A stretch of DNA of 64,000 nt from Gillisia xinjiangensis. Its GTDB lineage: Bacteria; Bacteroidota; Bacteroidia; Flavobacteriales; Flavobacteriaceae. Of the stretch, positions 34,411 to 42,433 are shown piece after piece. The stretch is from assembly GCF_046298265.1 (NCBI RefSeq), contig NZ_JBKAHK010000010.1, positions 62,001 to 126,000 on the forward strand, in the 5' to 3' direction. The notes beneath the pieces were generated by a model. It was given only the letters and a program-made list of their open reading frames with translations, ran no database searches and had not been told where the DNA came from. Each line of letters begins with the position of its first letter. Position 1 is the stretch's first letter. The translations under genes and the position numbers were made by a program.

Positions 34411-35190
34411 ATGGCAAAAAAAACCGATGTTACTGTAGAAGAGAAGTTAAGAGCGTTGTACGATCTTCAACTAATTGATTCCAGAATCGATGAAATTAGA
34501 AATGTACGAGGTGAACTTCCCCTGGAGGTAGAAGATCTGGAAGACGAAGTAGCCGGGTTAAACACGCGTATACAAAAGTTAGAAACTGATTTGGAGTCGG
34601 TTGATGCAGACATTAAGAACAAAAAAATTCTTATTGATGATTCCAAAGCAGCAATAAAAAAATATACCGAACAACAAAAAAATGTTCGTAATAACCGTGA
34701 ATTTAATGCTTTAAGCAAAGAGATAGAATTTCAGGAACTTGAAATTGAACTAGCTGAAAAACACATTAAAGAACACAAAGCTCAAATCGAGCACAAAAAG
34801 GATGTGATCACTCAAACCAAAGAAAGGTTAAACGATCGTGATAAACATCTTACCCACAAAAAAGGAGAATTGGATGCCATTCTGGCTGAAACTCAAAAAG
34901 AGGAAGAACAGTTGGTGAAAAAATCCAATGAATTTGAAACTCTAATTGAGGATAGGTTGATAAGTGCCTATAAGCGTATAAGGACCAATGTTAAAAACGG
35001 GTTGGCGGTTGTAGCCGTAGAACGTGGAGCTTCAGGTGGTTCTTATTTCACTATTCCACCACAGGTAATAGTTGAAATTTCAAGCAGAAGAAAGATTATC
35101 ACAGATGAACATAGTGGTAGAATTTTGGTTGATGAAGAGCTTGCAAAAGAAGAGCATGAAAAGATGGAAAAGCTTTTTTCTAAAATCTAG
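34411..35190 (+). CDS. Coiled-coil zf-RING_7/C4-type zinc-ribbon family protein lacking the cysteines
   Basis: A 259-residue protein. Residues about 20-180 form a long coiled coil rich in Glu and Lys (RIQKLETDLESVDADIKNKK; EIEFQELEIELAEKHIKEHK). The C-terminal 60 residues align with the C4 zinc ribbon of this family, with IPPQVIVEI and SGRILVDEE in place. The four metal-binding cysteines are missing: the usual CxxC positions read GASGGS and TDEHSG. No zinc can bind as in the canonical domain. Cellular role unknown. It sits 2 bp behind the Nif3-like gene. Confidence 0.82.
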   Translation: MAKKTDVTVEEKLRALYDLQLIDSRIDEIRNVRGELPLEVEDLEDEVAGLNTRIQKLETDLESVDADIKNKKILIDDSKAAIKKYTEQQKNVRNNREFNALSKEIEFQELEIELAEKHIKEHKAQIEHKKDVITQTKERLNDRDKHLTHKKGELDAILAETQKEEEQLVKKSNEFETLIEDRLISAYKRIRTNVKNGLAVVAVERGASGGSYFTIPPQVIVEISSRRKIITDEHSGRILVDEELAKEEHEKMEKLFSKI

Positions 35191-35204
35191 ACAAAAAATC
35201 TTAT

Positions 35205-35270
35205 TGAAAAGGATATTCAGAAGGAATCTAAAACCGATTTCTATTTGACTATCCTTTTTTTTTTGTGCTT
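35205..35270 (+). terminator. Terminator behind the Nif3-like/coiled-coil operon
   Basis: AAAAGGATA pairs with TATCCTTTT, enclosing an inner imperfect pair (AGGAATC / GATTTCT), followed by a run of ten T. The loop is long, so moderate confidence. Confidence 0.6.
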
Positions 35271-35407
35271 TTATTTTTTTTAGAAAACTCACCAGGCGAC
35301 CTTCATTAAGAAAACGAAAAACAATCGTCTTTTTAAACAAATCCCGTGAAAATCTAATCCCTATTGTAAAATAACAGCATTTTAACAGTCTGAGTCAATT
35401 TGCTATC

Positions 35408-35415
35408 TAACTTTG
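35408..35415 (+). promoter_or_regulatory. -7 promoter box upstream of leader element copy 2
   Basis: TAACTTTG, an exact TAnnTTTG match. It ends 26 nt before the small ATG in the leader element, the same distance as the weaker box at copy 1. This places the element in the 5'-UTR of the lipoprotein gene. Confidence 0.6.
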
Positions 35416-35433
35416 AGCGTCAATAAATAACTA

Positions 35434-35492
35434 TGTATGAAATGAGCATATCGGAAACGCGAAACAAACACCGATAGAGATATGCGAATTAC
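35434..35492 (+). repeat. Leader element copy 2 (with 11-codon frame), upstream of a lipoprotein gene
   Basis: Matches 22003-22061 at about nine of ten positions. The internal frame 35442-35477 reads MSISETRNKHR and stops at TAG. Compared with copy 1 one codon change is silent (ACA/ACG), two alter residues 4 and 8, and the stop is a different stop codon. GCATAT...ATATGC and CGG...CCG can pair. The lipoprotein ATG is 22 nt after the element. Confidence 0.65.
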
Positions 35493-35513
35493 ATATAACC
35501 AATAAAAACACAT

Positions 35514-36113
35514 ATGAAACTATTTCTTACAGTTCTTACAATGATTTTTATTGTTTCTTCGTGTAAAAACGATACAGAAAAAGATGTCCGGAATCAGGAA
35601 GTCTACCTGGAGGAAGAAAATTCAGAAACAGAAAATAAGAACAGGGAAAATCAAAACATTGCTACTTCAAAACAGAAAGATTCTTCAGAATTGAAATCCC
35701 AGAAGCAGGATTCAAATTCAAAAAACAATTCTACTGCAACTTTAGCTGGGAATTATATCAAGGCAGGTCTGGAAAATGATGCTAATTGCACCTGTTATTG
35801 TCTGGACGTACAATTTAATTCCACTTCTCAATTATGTCTTACTCCGGATAAGATGTATATCAATGTAAGATTTGAAAAAGTCAATGAAAAACTGGGTAAT
35901 GTATACCTGATTGCTCCTTCCGATAGAAATACTGAAGGAGATGCGATCCCATGGTCAAAATTCAGCAGAAATATTCCGGTTGCTACTATTACATCACAAA
36001 ATATTGGAGAAATAGATTTTGATTGGTTAGGTTTCACAATTAATGGCGACATAGCAAAGGATTATGCCCTTTTCGGAAAAAAAACACTGGAAGGCAATTA
36101 CATCAAAAAGTAA
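35514..36113 (+). CDS. Lipoprotein of unknown function
   Basis: A 199-residue exported protein. The signal MKLFLTVLTMIFIVSSC has lipobox VSSC. A low-complexity linker rich in Glu, Asn, Lys and Ser (residues 20-75) is followed by a compact domain (about 78-199) with a cysteine cluster, NCTCYCLDV, and a fourth Cys in SQLCLTP. I do not recognise the domain. The cluster could form disulfides or bind a metal. It is preceded by leader element copy 2, and msrA follows 65 bp downstream in the same direction. Confidence 0.8.
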   Translation: MKLFLTVLTMIFIVSSCKNDTEKDVRNQEVYLEEENSETENKNRENQNIATSKQKDSSELKSQKQDSNSKNNSTATLAGNYIKAGLENDANCTCYCLDVQFNSTSQLCLTPDKMYINVRFEKVNEKLGNVYLIAPSDRNTEGDAIPWSKFSRNIPVATITSQNIGEIDFDWLGFTINGDIAKDYALFGKKTLEGNYIKK

Positions 36114-36178
36114 TCGTGCAAGGTTAATTTTTTTATAGTTGCTACTACAAAACTATATTTCAATAAAATAAAACATAT

Positions 36179-36838
36179 ATGAAATCTATTTTTTTAATAT
36201 CTTTTTCCCTATTTATGTTATCCTGTGGAAACGGAAACACCCAAACGGTATCCAAAGAAAATATCACCACTGTAGAACCGGTAGAAGTGCCTGTTCAGGA
36301 CGGAATGGCAAGAGCATATTTCGCCAGCGGTTGTTTCTGGTGTGTAGAAGCTATTTATGAGAGTATTGAGGGAGTAGACGAAGTAATTTCAGGATATTCC
36401 GGCGGACATACAAAAAATCCAACCTACGAGTCCAGCAATACCGGAAGAACCGGACATGCAGAAGCGGTGGAAGTGATTTATGATCCTGAAATAATCAATT
36501 TTAAAACTCTGGTAAAGGTATATTATGGCTCACAAAACCCAACTCAGGTAAATGGACAAGGCCCGGATAATGGTTCGCAATACCGTTCTATAATTTTTTA
36601 TCAAAACAAGGATCAAAAAGGAATTATTGAAAACGTAAAAGCAGAAGTTGCGAAAAATTATGAAAAACCGCTGGCTGCAGAAATTTTACCTTTTCAAAAA
36701 TTTTGGATTGCAGAAGATTATCATCAGAATTACGAAAAAAATAATCCTGGGAATCCCTATATTCAAAATGTTTCTATTCCAAGACTTAATAGATTTAAGG
36801 AAAAATTTCCCGAATTACTGAAGGAAAATAGTCATTAA
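36179..36838 (+). CDS. msrA: Exported peptide-methionine (S)-S-oxide reductase, lipoprotein
   Basis: Repairs oxidised methionine in envelope proteins. The 219-residue product has a lipoprotein signal (MKSIFLISFSLFMLSC), a short linker and the MsrA domain with the catalytic GCFWCVE (residues about 51-57). GYSGGHTKNPTYE, TGHAEAVEVIYDP and DNGSQYRSIIFYQN follow. It lacks a fused MsrB domain. Export means its reductant must come from a periplasmic thioredoxin-like system not seen here. Confidence 0.93.
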   Translation: MKSIFLISFSLFMLSCGNGNTQTVSKENITTVEPVEVPVQDGMARAYFASGCFWCVEAIYESIEGVDEVISGYSGGHTKNPTYESSNTGRTGHAEAVEVIYDPEIINFKTLVKVYYGSQNPTQVNGQGPDNGSQYRSIIFYQNKDQKGIIENVKAEVAKNYEKPLAAEILPFQKFWIAEDYHQNYEKNNPGNPYIQNVSIPRLNRFKEKFPELLKENSH

Positions 36839-36860
36839 ACTTCCGTCGTAATTATTGATA

Positions 36861-36892
36861 AAGTGAATCTTTTGGGTTCACTTATTTTTTTT
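36861..36892 (+). terminator. Terminator behind msrA
   Basis: Stem AAGTGAA / TTCACTT with a 9 nt loop, then a T run, 23 nt after the stop codon. Confidence 0.75.
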
Positions 36893-36971
36893 ATGTATCC
36901 CTTAATTAATTTCCCCAAAGGATTTATTTGATTATTTTTACAGCTTTCAAGAAAATTCCTAACCTCCTTCC

Positions 36972-38465
36972 ATGAACATTACCACAGAAAATGTACTTTT
37001 AATAGGTTCTCTCCTACTTTTAATAAGCATTCTCGCTGGTAAAACATCCTATAAATTTGGGGTTCCCACCCTAATTTTGTTCCTACTCGTTGGGGTTTTG
37101 GCGGGATCTGAAGGAATAGGAAAAATTAACTTTGACGATCCCCAATTAGCTCAGTTCATCGGCATCGTTTCCCTTAATTTCATACTGTTTTCAGGGGGTC
37201 TGGATACAAGTTGGAAAAGCATAAAACCGGTGGTATGGCAGGGAGTAAGCCTATCTACGCTGGGGGTTTTGCTAACGGCAGTTTCTGTTGGCTTTTTTGT
37301 GTCATTTATCACAGATTTCACCATATATGAAGGCCTTTTATTAGGTGCCATTGTATCTTCCACAGATGCTGCAGCGGTATTTTCAATTCTCAGGGCCAAA
37401 AACCTTGGCCTAAAAACAAACCTTCGGCCAACCCTGGAATTGGAAAGCGGTAGTAACGACCCTATGGCCTATTTCCTCACCATTGCCTTTTTAGGATTGG
37501 TAATCAATCAGGATCTTAGCATTTACAGCATAATCCCACTTTTTCTAAAACAAATTTTAATAGGTGGAGCACTTGGTTTTGCTTTTGGAAAACTGAGTAA
37601 ATACATGATCAACCGCATCAGGCTGGATTTTGAAGGATTATATCCGGTTTTAGCCATAGCGCTTATGTTTATAACCTTTTCCTTTACCGATTTTGTTGGC
37701 GGAAATGGGTTTTTAGCGGTGTACTTATGTGCCGTGTATTTGGGAAATCATAATATCATCCATAAAAAGACCATTATGAAAATGTTTGATGGTCTTGCCT
37801 GGCTTATGCAAATAGTGCTGTTCCTAACCCTTGGTTTGCTGGTTTTTCCAAGCCAGGTACTGCCTGTAGTGGGAATAGGAATGTTTGTTTCGGTATTTCT
37901 CATATTTATAGCCAGGCCCTTGAGCGTCTTTATAAGTTTGATGTTCTTTAAAATGAAAATGCGAAGAAGATGGTATATTTCCTGGGTTGGACTTCGGGGA
38001 GCGGTTCCTATAGTTTTCGCAACCTATCCACTATTGGCCGGAATTGAGAAAGCCAATATGATTTTTAATATTGTATTTTTTGTGTCGCTTTCCTCCGTAT
38101 TGGTTCAGGGAACCACTTTATCCCTGGTTGCAAAATGGCTGCATGTCGCACTTCCATTTAAAGTGAAACCAAAATCTCCTGTGGATGCATTTTTGGCAGA
38201 TGGAGCAAAATCTTTTATAAGAGAAATAATTATTCCGGAAAATAATCATTCAGTTGGGAAACCAATTGTGCGATTAAAATTTCCAAGGAAAGCGATTATT
38301 GCAATGATTTCCCGGGATGATAAATTTCTTACTCCAAACGGTACAACTGAAATTGAACCGAATGATATGCTTATTGTTCTTACAGAAGACAGTGAAACCC
38401 TTAAAGAAGTCTATGAAAGCCTGGGGCTTGATATGATTAACGAAGAAGAAGAAAGTTTTACCTAG
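36972..38465 (+). CDS. Potassium/proton antiporter, CPA1 family with RCK_C domain
   Basis: A 497-residue inner-membrane transporter of the NhaP2/CvrA type that exports K+ (or Na+) in exchange for protons. About twelve membrane helices (residues 5-395) include the ion-site motifs LLGAIVSSTDAAAVFSIL and ELESGSNDPMAYFLT. A C-terminal TrkA-C/RCK_C domain (about 405-490, FIREIIIPENNHSVGKPIVRL...EPNDMLIVLTED) probably binds a nucleotide ligand. It is convergent with kmo, 9 bp away. Confidence 0.88.
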   Translation: MNITTENVLLIGSLLLLISILAGKTSYKFGVPTLILFLLVGVLAGSEGIGKINFDDPQLAQFIGIVSLNFILFSGGLDTSWKSIKPVVWQGVSLSTLGVLLTAVSVGFFVSFITDFTIYEGLLLGAIVSSTDAAAVFSILRAKNLGLKTNLRPTLELESGSNDPMAYFLTIAFLGLVINQDLSIYSIIPLFLKQILIGGALGFAFGKLSKYMINRIRLDFEGLYPVLAIALMFITFSFTDFVGGNGFLAVYLCAVYLGNHNIIHKKTIMKMFDGLAWLMQIVLFLTLGLLVFPSQVLPVVGIGMFVSVFLIFIARPLSVFISLMFFKMKMRRRWYISWVGLRGAVPIVFATYPLLAGIEKANMIFNIVFFVSLSSVLVQGTTLSLVAKWLHVALPFKVKPKSPVDAFLADGAKSFIREIIIPENNHSVGKPIVRLKFPRKAIIAMISRDDKFLTPNGTTEIEPNDMLIVLTEDSETLKEVYESLGLDMINEEEESFT

Positions 38466-38474
38466 GGATTTATT

Positions 38475-39821
38475 TTAATTTTCATCCAGAAGTTCCAAAA
38501 TCAAATTCTCTACCTCCTTGCTATCCCATCGATCTTCTATATTTTTCAATTTCATTACCTCATCCATAATTCTGCGCTGATGATCGCCTATAGCAAGTGC
38601 TTCGGCATAAGGCTTATCTGAAAATGTAACTCTGGAATAGAGCGGGATCCATTGCTCGGGATGTTTTTCAGAAAAATGCTTTTCAATTTTTTTCCGAAGA
38701 AGAAATTTTGCATCCGCAGTTTTACTGCTCATTTCAATAAAATTCCTGTAACTCAATTCTGCAATAGCATCCGTATTAGGCTTTCTGGCGTTTTGATATT
38801 CCGAAAATATCTGTTCCCAATCATCTCCATACGCTTCCATGAAATCATCCAAAACAGAAATATCCTCAAAGCCGGCATTCATCCCCTGTCCATAAAAAGG
38901 GACTATTGCATGGGCAGCATCTCCCACGAGCGCAACTTTATCCCAATAAGTCCAGGGAAAACATTTCATAGTTACCATCGCACTGGTAGGATTTTTAAAA
39001 AAATCCCTGGTTAAATTTGAAATATCATTTCGTATATCTGGGAAATAAATGGCGAAAAAAGCTTCAGCATCTTTTTCGGTTTTTATACTTTCAAAAGAAA
39101 CTTCACCTTCAAAAGGGAGGAATAAGGTACAGGTAAAGCTTCCATCCAGGTTAGGCATGGCAATCAACATAAATTCTCCACGAGGCCAGATGTGAAAAGA
39201 GGCATTATCGAGTTTATGAGAACCATCGGCATTAGCCGGAATAGTGAGCTCCTTATAACCAACATCTATAAAGAATTGAGAGTAATTGAAACGGCTTTGT
39301 CGCTGCATTTTATGCCGCACCCTTGAAAATGCCCCATCTGCACCAAAAACTATATCAAACTGATATTCTTTCCATTCTCCTTTCTCACTTTCCCCCGTAT
39401 AAATTGTGGCTTCCTGAAGATTGATATCCCACACTTTTTCCTCAAATTTAAAAACCACTCCGGCTTCCTCTGCGAGATCTATCATTTTTCTATTTAGCAC
39501 TCCCCGGGAAATAGAATATATTGCCTCTCCTTCTTTTCCGTATTTCTGAAAATAAACGGGCTTTTCATTCACATGCATTGCTCTCTTATCCAGTGGCAAA
39601 GCAATTTTTCTTATTTCTTCCTCAATCCCAACCTTTCTTAAGGCGCTCCAGCCCCGGTTGGACATTGCCAGGTTTATAGATCTTCCGGAGAATTCAATAG
39701 TTCTAACATCCTTTCGTCTGTCAAAAACCGTTACCCTATGACCTCTTTTTATCAGGTAAATAGCCAATAAGGAACCTACTAATCCGGAGCCTATAATTGC
39801 TATATTTTTAGTTTGTTGCAT
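38475..39821 (-). CDS. kmo: Kynurenine 3-monooxygenase
   Basis: FAD- and NADPH-dependent hydroxylation of L-kynurenine to 3-hydroxykynurenine. The 448-residue product has the dinucleotide motif IAIIGSGLVGSLLAIYLIKRGHRVTVFDRR, the family-specific SINLAMSNRGWSALRKVG and the FAD motif VALVGDAAHAIVPFYGQGMNAGFEDI. RYNFIEMSS-like RNFIEMSSKTADAKFLLRKK follows near the C-terminus. kynU is on the same strand 7.7 kb upstream, separated by other genes. A -7 box lies about 55 nt upstream. Confidence 0.94.
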   Translation of the reverse strand: MQQTKNIAIIGSGLVGSLLAIYLIKRGHRVTVFDRRKDVRTIEFSGRSINLAMSNRGWSALRKVGIEEEIRKIALPLDKRAMHVNEKPVYFQKYGKEGEAIYSISRGVLNRKMIDLAEEAGVVFKFEEKVWDINLQEATIYTGESEKGEWKEYQFDIVFGADGAFSRVRHKMQRQSRFNYSQFFIDVGYKELTIPANADGSHKLDNASFHIWPRGEFMLIAMPNLDGSFTCTLFLPFEGEVSFESIKTEKDAEAFFAIYFPDIRNDISNLTRDFFKNPTSAMVTMKCFPWTYWDKVALVGDAAHAIVPFYGQGMNAGFEDISVLDDFMEAYGDDWEQIFSEYQNARKPNTDAIAELSYRNFIEMSSKTADAKFLLRKKIEKHFSEKHPEQWIPLYSRVTFSDKPYAEALAIGDHQRRIMDEVMKLKNIEDRWDSKEVENLILELLDEN

Positions 39822-39875
39822 ATAGTTGAGTTATTTACCGGATGGAGTAAGGGTTTTATTGATATACTTAAGCTT

Positions 39876-39883
39876 CAAAAATA
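39876..39883 (-). promoter_or_regulatory. -7 promoter box of kmo
   Basis: Minus strand TATTTTTG, an exact TAnnTTTG match, 54 nt upstream of the kmo ATG. Confidence 0.5.
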
Positions 39884-40090
39884 CCGATTATTTTAGTGAT
39901 TGGTTAAAATTTTCAGAGTTTATTAGCCGTAAACTTTAGAAACCAAACATCTTATTTTGGTGAATAATTACTCTTATTATAAATTGATTACTTCTTAAAA
40001 TAAGTTAAAAATATGCGTATTTATAATATGTTTAACAAGCATTACTCCCACAACCTGTAACTTTATTTTGAATATAAAATCAACCTAAAA

Positions 40091-41188
40091 ATGAATTTGG
40101 ATCAACCCCTTCTGCAATCTTACCAATTGGGAGAAATAACCCTGAAGAACAGAGTAATTATGGCTCCTATGACCCGTAACCGGGCAGATAATAGCGAAAA
40201 TGCCCCCACCGATCTCCATGTAGAATATTACCGGCAGCGCAGTGGTTCCGGATTAATTATAACAGAAGGCTCCCAGGTGTCTAAAAGGGCGGTCGGATAC
40301 ATCAACACTCCCGGGATTTATACCTCAACTCAAACAGAAGCTTGGGGGAAAGTTACAAAAGCAGTTCATGAAGAAGGTGGAAAAATTTTTATACAGCTGT
40401 GGCATTGCGGGCGGATTTCTCATTCAAAATTTCACAATGGCGATAAACCTCTTGCTCCCAGCACCGTAAATGCTAATGAAAAGGTGTTTACCGAAGATGG
40501 TTTTGAAGATTCCGAAGAACCAAAAGACATGAGCCTGGCAGAGATCAAAGAAACAGTTCTTGAATTTAAAACAGCAGCTCAAAATGCGAAAAAGGCTGGA
40601 TTTGATGGAATTGAAATTCATTCCTCAAATGGCTATTTAATCCACCAGTTTTTTAACAGCAACTCAAATAAACGTAATGACGATTACGGAGGAAGTATTC
40701 CTAATAAAGCACGTTTCTTTTTTGAAATTATAGAAGCGGTTTCCGAGGTTTGGCAAGAAAATAAAATTGGGGTTAGGTTAAACCCTTCGCTTCATAACGC
40801 CTTCGGAATTATCGCTACTGAAGACAGCATTCCAACATTCGATTATATAATAGAAAAACTCAATGCATACGATTTGGCTTATGTGCACCTTTCAGAACCT
40901 TTTACAGATGTGAGTGCAATTCCCTTCCTGGAACCTGAAATCGCAAAACACTATCGGCCTATATATAAAGGAACCTTAATGATAAATGGAGGATTCGATC
41001 AGGAAAAAGGAAATAAGATCATTGAAAATGGAAATGCCGATTTGGTTTCCTTTGCCAAATTATTTATTTCCAACCCGGATCTTCCCGAGCGTTTCGAAAA
41101 AAATGCACCCTTGGCCGAATGGAATGAAGACACCTTTTACACTCCCGGAAAAAAAGGATATACCGATTATCCACGTTATAAAGGCTGA
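40091..41188 (+). CDS. Alkene reductase, old yellow enzyme family (NemA-like)
   Basis: An FMN-dependent TIM-barrel ene-reductase that reduces activated C=C bonds or nitro compounds; the native substrate is unknown. The 365-residue chain has LKNRVIMAPMTRNRADN, QLWHCGRISH with the substrate-contact His, and DGIEIHSSNGYLIHQFFNSNSNKRNDDYGGS. LMINGGFDQEKGNKIIENGNADLVSFAKLFISNPDLP carries the FMN phosphate region. The usual HxAN or HxxH pair is partly changed (IHSSNGYL; commonly HxANGYL). It begins a plus-strand block of flavin-related genes. Confidence 0.92.
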   Translation: MNLDQPLLQSYQLGEITLKNRVIMAPMTRNRADNSENAPTDLHVEYYRQRSGSGLIITEGSQVSKRAVGYINTPGIYTSTQTEAWGKVTKAVHEEGGKIFIQLWHCGRISHSKFHNGDKPLAPSTVNANEKVFTEDGFEDSEEPKDMSLAEIKETVLEFKTAAQNAKKAGFDGIEIHSSNGYLIHQFFNSNSNKRNDDYGGSIPNKARFFFEIIEAVSEVWQENKIGVRLNPSLHNAFGIIATEDSIPTFDYIIEKLNAYDLAYVHLSEPFTDVSAIPFLEPEIAKHYRPIYKGTLMINGGFDQEKGNKIIENGNADLVSFAKLFISNPDLPERFEKNAPLAEWNEDTFYTPGKKGYTDYPRYKG

Positions 41189-41296
41189 AATGCCAAAAGC
41201 TCTTAAAATAGATTTAAAAAGAACTAAATATTGGTTAACAGAACTTTAGATTAGTGAGTATAATTTTAATTTAACCTTAAATAAAACGATTAAATT

Positions 41297-41542
41297 ATGG
41301 ATGAGGCAAAAATGGAACAAATGAGGTCAATGTTGAATAAACTGGAAGACATAAAAAACAGTCAGGAAAGTATTATTGATAAGATTAACCATGTGATTAC
41401 AGATCTTTTTCAAAACCCGGATAAAGAACTGGAAAAAGCAATGGAAGTAGCACATCAAAATTCATCAGATAACGTAGATGCAATTCGGGAAATAATTGAA
41501 GAATATGAAATAAGAATCAATCAGGAAGAAATCAGGGAATGA
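41297..41542 (+). CDS. Small alpha-helical protein of unknown function
   Basis: An 81-residue soluble, highly charged protein predicted entirely helical (MEQMRSMLNKLEDIKNSQESIIDKI...ELEKAMEVAHQNSSDNVDAIREIIEEYEIRI), likely coiled coil. I recognise no family. It has an intact ATG and lies in the same direction as the flavin reductase gene 78 bp downstream. A near-consensus -7 box (TAATTTTA) lies upstream. Confidence 0.6.
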   Translation: MDEAKMEQMRSMLNKLEDIKNSQESIIDKINHVITDLFQNPDKELEKAMEVAHQNSSDNVDAIREIIEEYEIRINQEEIRE

Positions 41543-41588
41543 TTTTAAAGATTGATTAACAGGATATTCTTTTAAGTATTGCTAAATT

Positions 41589-41614
41589 TAGGTCAGTTAA
41601 TATTAACTGACCTA
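41589..41614. promoter_or_regulatory. Perfect 26 bp palindrome at the flavin reductase start
   Basis: The half-site TAGGTCAGTTAAT is followed directly by its reverse complement, with no spacer. The palindrome ends 5 nt before the ATG at 41620 and overlaps a -7-like box, TAAATTTA (41583-41590). No good T run follows. It may be an operator for a dimeric regulator, an RNA hairpin hiding the start, or a terminator of the 81-residue gene. Confidence 0.6.
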
Positions 41615-41619
41615 TTTTC

Positions 41620-42264
41620 ATGAAACACTACACAACCTCCGATATTAAAAATTTAGACAAGCTCTTCCGGCTTAATCTAATCAATAGTTGTACTGGATAT
41701 AAATCTGCAAATTTATTGGCAACCAAATCCAAAAGCGGACAAACCAATGTGGCTGTTTTTAACTCGGTACACCATATAGGGAGCAATCCGGCGATGTTAG
41801 GTTTTATATTAAGACCTACTACGGCGCCCAGAAACACCTTTGAAAACATAAAAAAAACCGGGTTTTTTACTGTAAATCATATTCATAAAGATATGATTGA
41901 ACAGGCACATCAAACCGCGGCAAAATATGAAAATAATATTTCTGAATTCAACCAAACAGGTTTGGAGGAAGAATATCTGGACGGTTTTTTTGCACCCTAC
42001 GTTAAACAATCTTCCGTAAAAATGGGTTGCCGCTATTTAAATGAATATCATATCACTGAAAACGACACCATTTTGGTTGTTGCAGCGATAGAGCACCTAT
42101 ATTTTGAAGAGGGAATACAAACTCCAGATGGATGGCTGCGATTGGATGATGCCGATACTGTTGCCATAAATGGTTTAGATGGCTATGCACTACCAGGTCT
42201 CCTGGATCGGTTCCATTACGCAAGGCCAGGCCAGGAAATCAAATCTTTTTTCAAAAAAGAATAA
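41620..42264 (+). CDS. Flavin reductase family protein
   Basis: A 214-residue protein of the FMN-binding split-barrel flavin reductase class. Visible blocks are YKSANLLATKSKSGQTNVAVFNSVHHIGSNPAMLGFILRP near the N-terminus, TFENIKKTGFFTVNHIH, and the C-terminal INGLDGYALPGLLDRFHYARP. It lies directly before DUF2256 and the two photolyase genes, so it may supply reduced flavin for them (inference). A 26 bp palindrome sits just before its start. Confidence 0.85.
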   Translation: MKHYTTSDIKNLDKLFRLNLINSCTGYKSANLLATKSKSGQTNVAVFNSVHHIGSNPAMLGFILRPTTAPRNTFENIKKTGFFTVNHIHKDMIEQAHQTAAKYENNISEFNQTGLEEEYLDGFFAPYVKQSSVKMGCRYLNEYHITENDTILVVAAIEHLYFEEGIQTPDGWLRLDDADTVAINGLDGYALPGLLDRFHYARPGQEIKSFFKKE

Positions 42265-42271
42265 TTTACGA

Positions 42272-42433
42272 ATGAAACAGGTTAGAAAACAGGATCTTCC
42301 TACGAAAATATGTGAATCCTGTGGTCTTATATTTTCCTGGCGTAAAAAATGGGAAAAAAACTGGGCCAATGTAAAATATTGCAGTAAAAAATGCAGCAGT
42401 CAGAAAAATGGAAAAAAGCATAGTTTGGTTTAG
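42272..42433 (+). CDS. DUF2256 small zinc-binding-like protein
   Basis: A 53-residue protein matching DUF2256: VRKQDLPTKICESCGLIFSWRKKWEKNWANVKYCSKKCSSQ. Two Cys pairs (CESC and YCSKKC) could bind zinc. I start it at MKQVRKQD, 7 nt after the flavin reductase stop, because the longer frame lies in that gene. DUF2256 genes are regularly found next to cryptochrome/photolyase genes in bacteria, and its end overlaps the cryptochrome-DASH start by 26 bp. Confidence 0.88.
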   Translation: MKQVRKQDLPTKICESCGLIFSWRKKWEKNWANVKYCSKKCSSQKNGKKHSLV

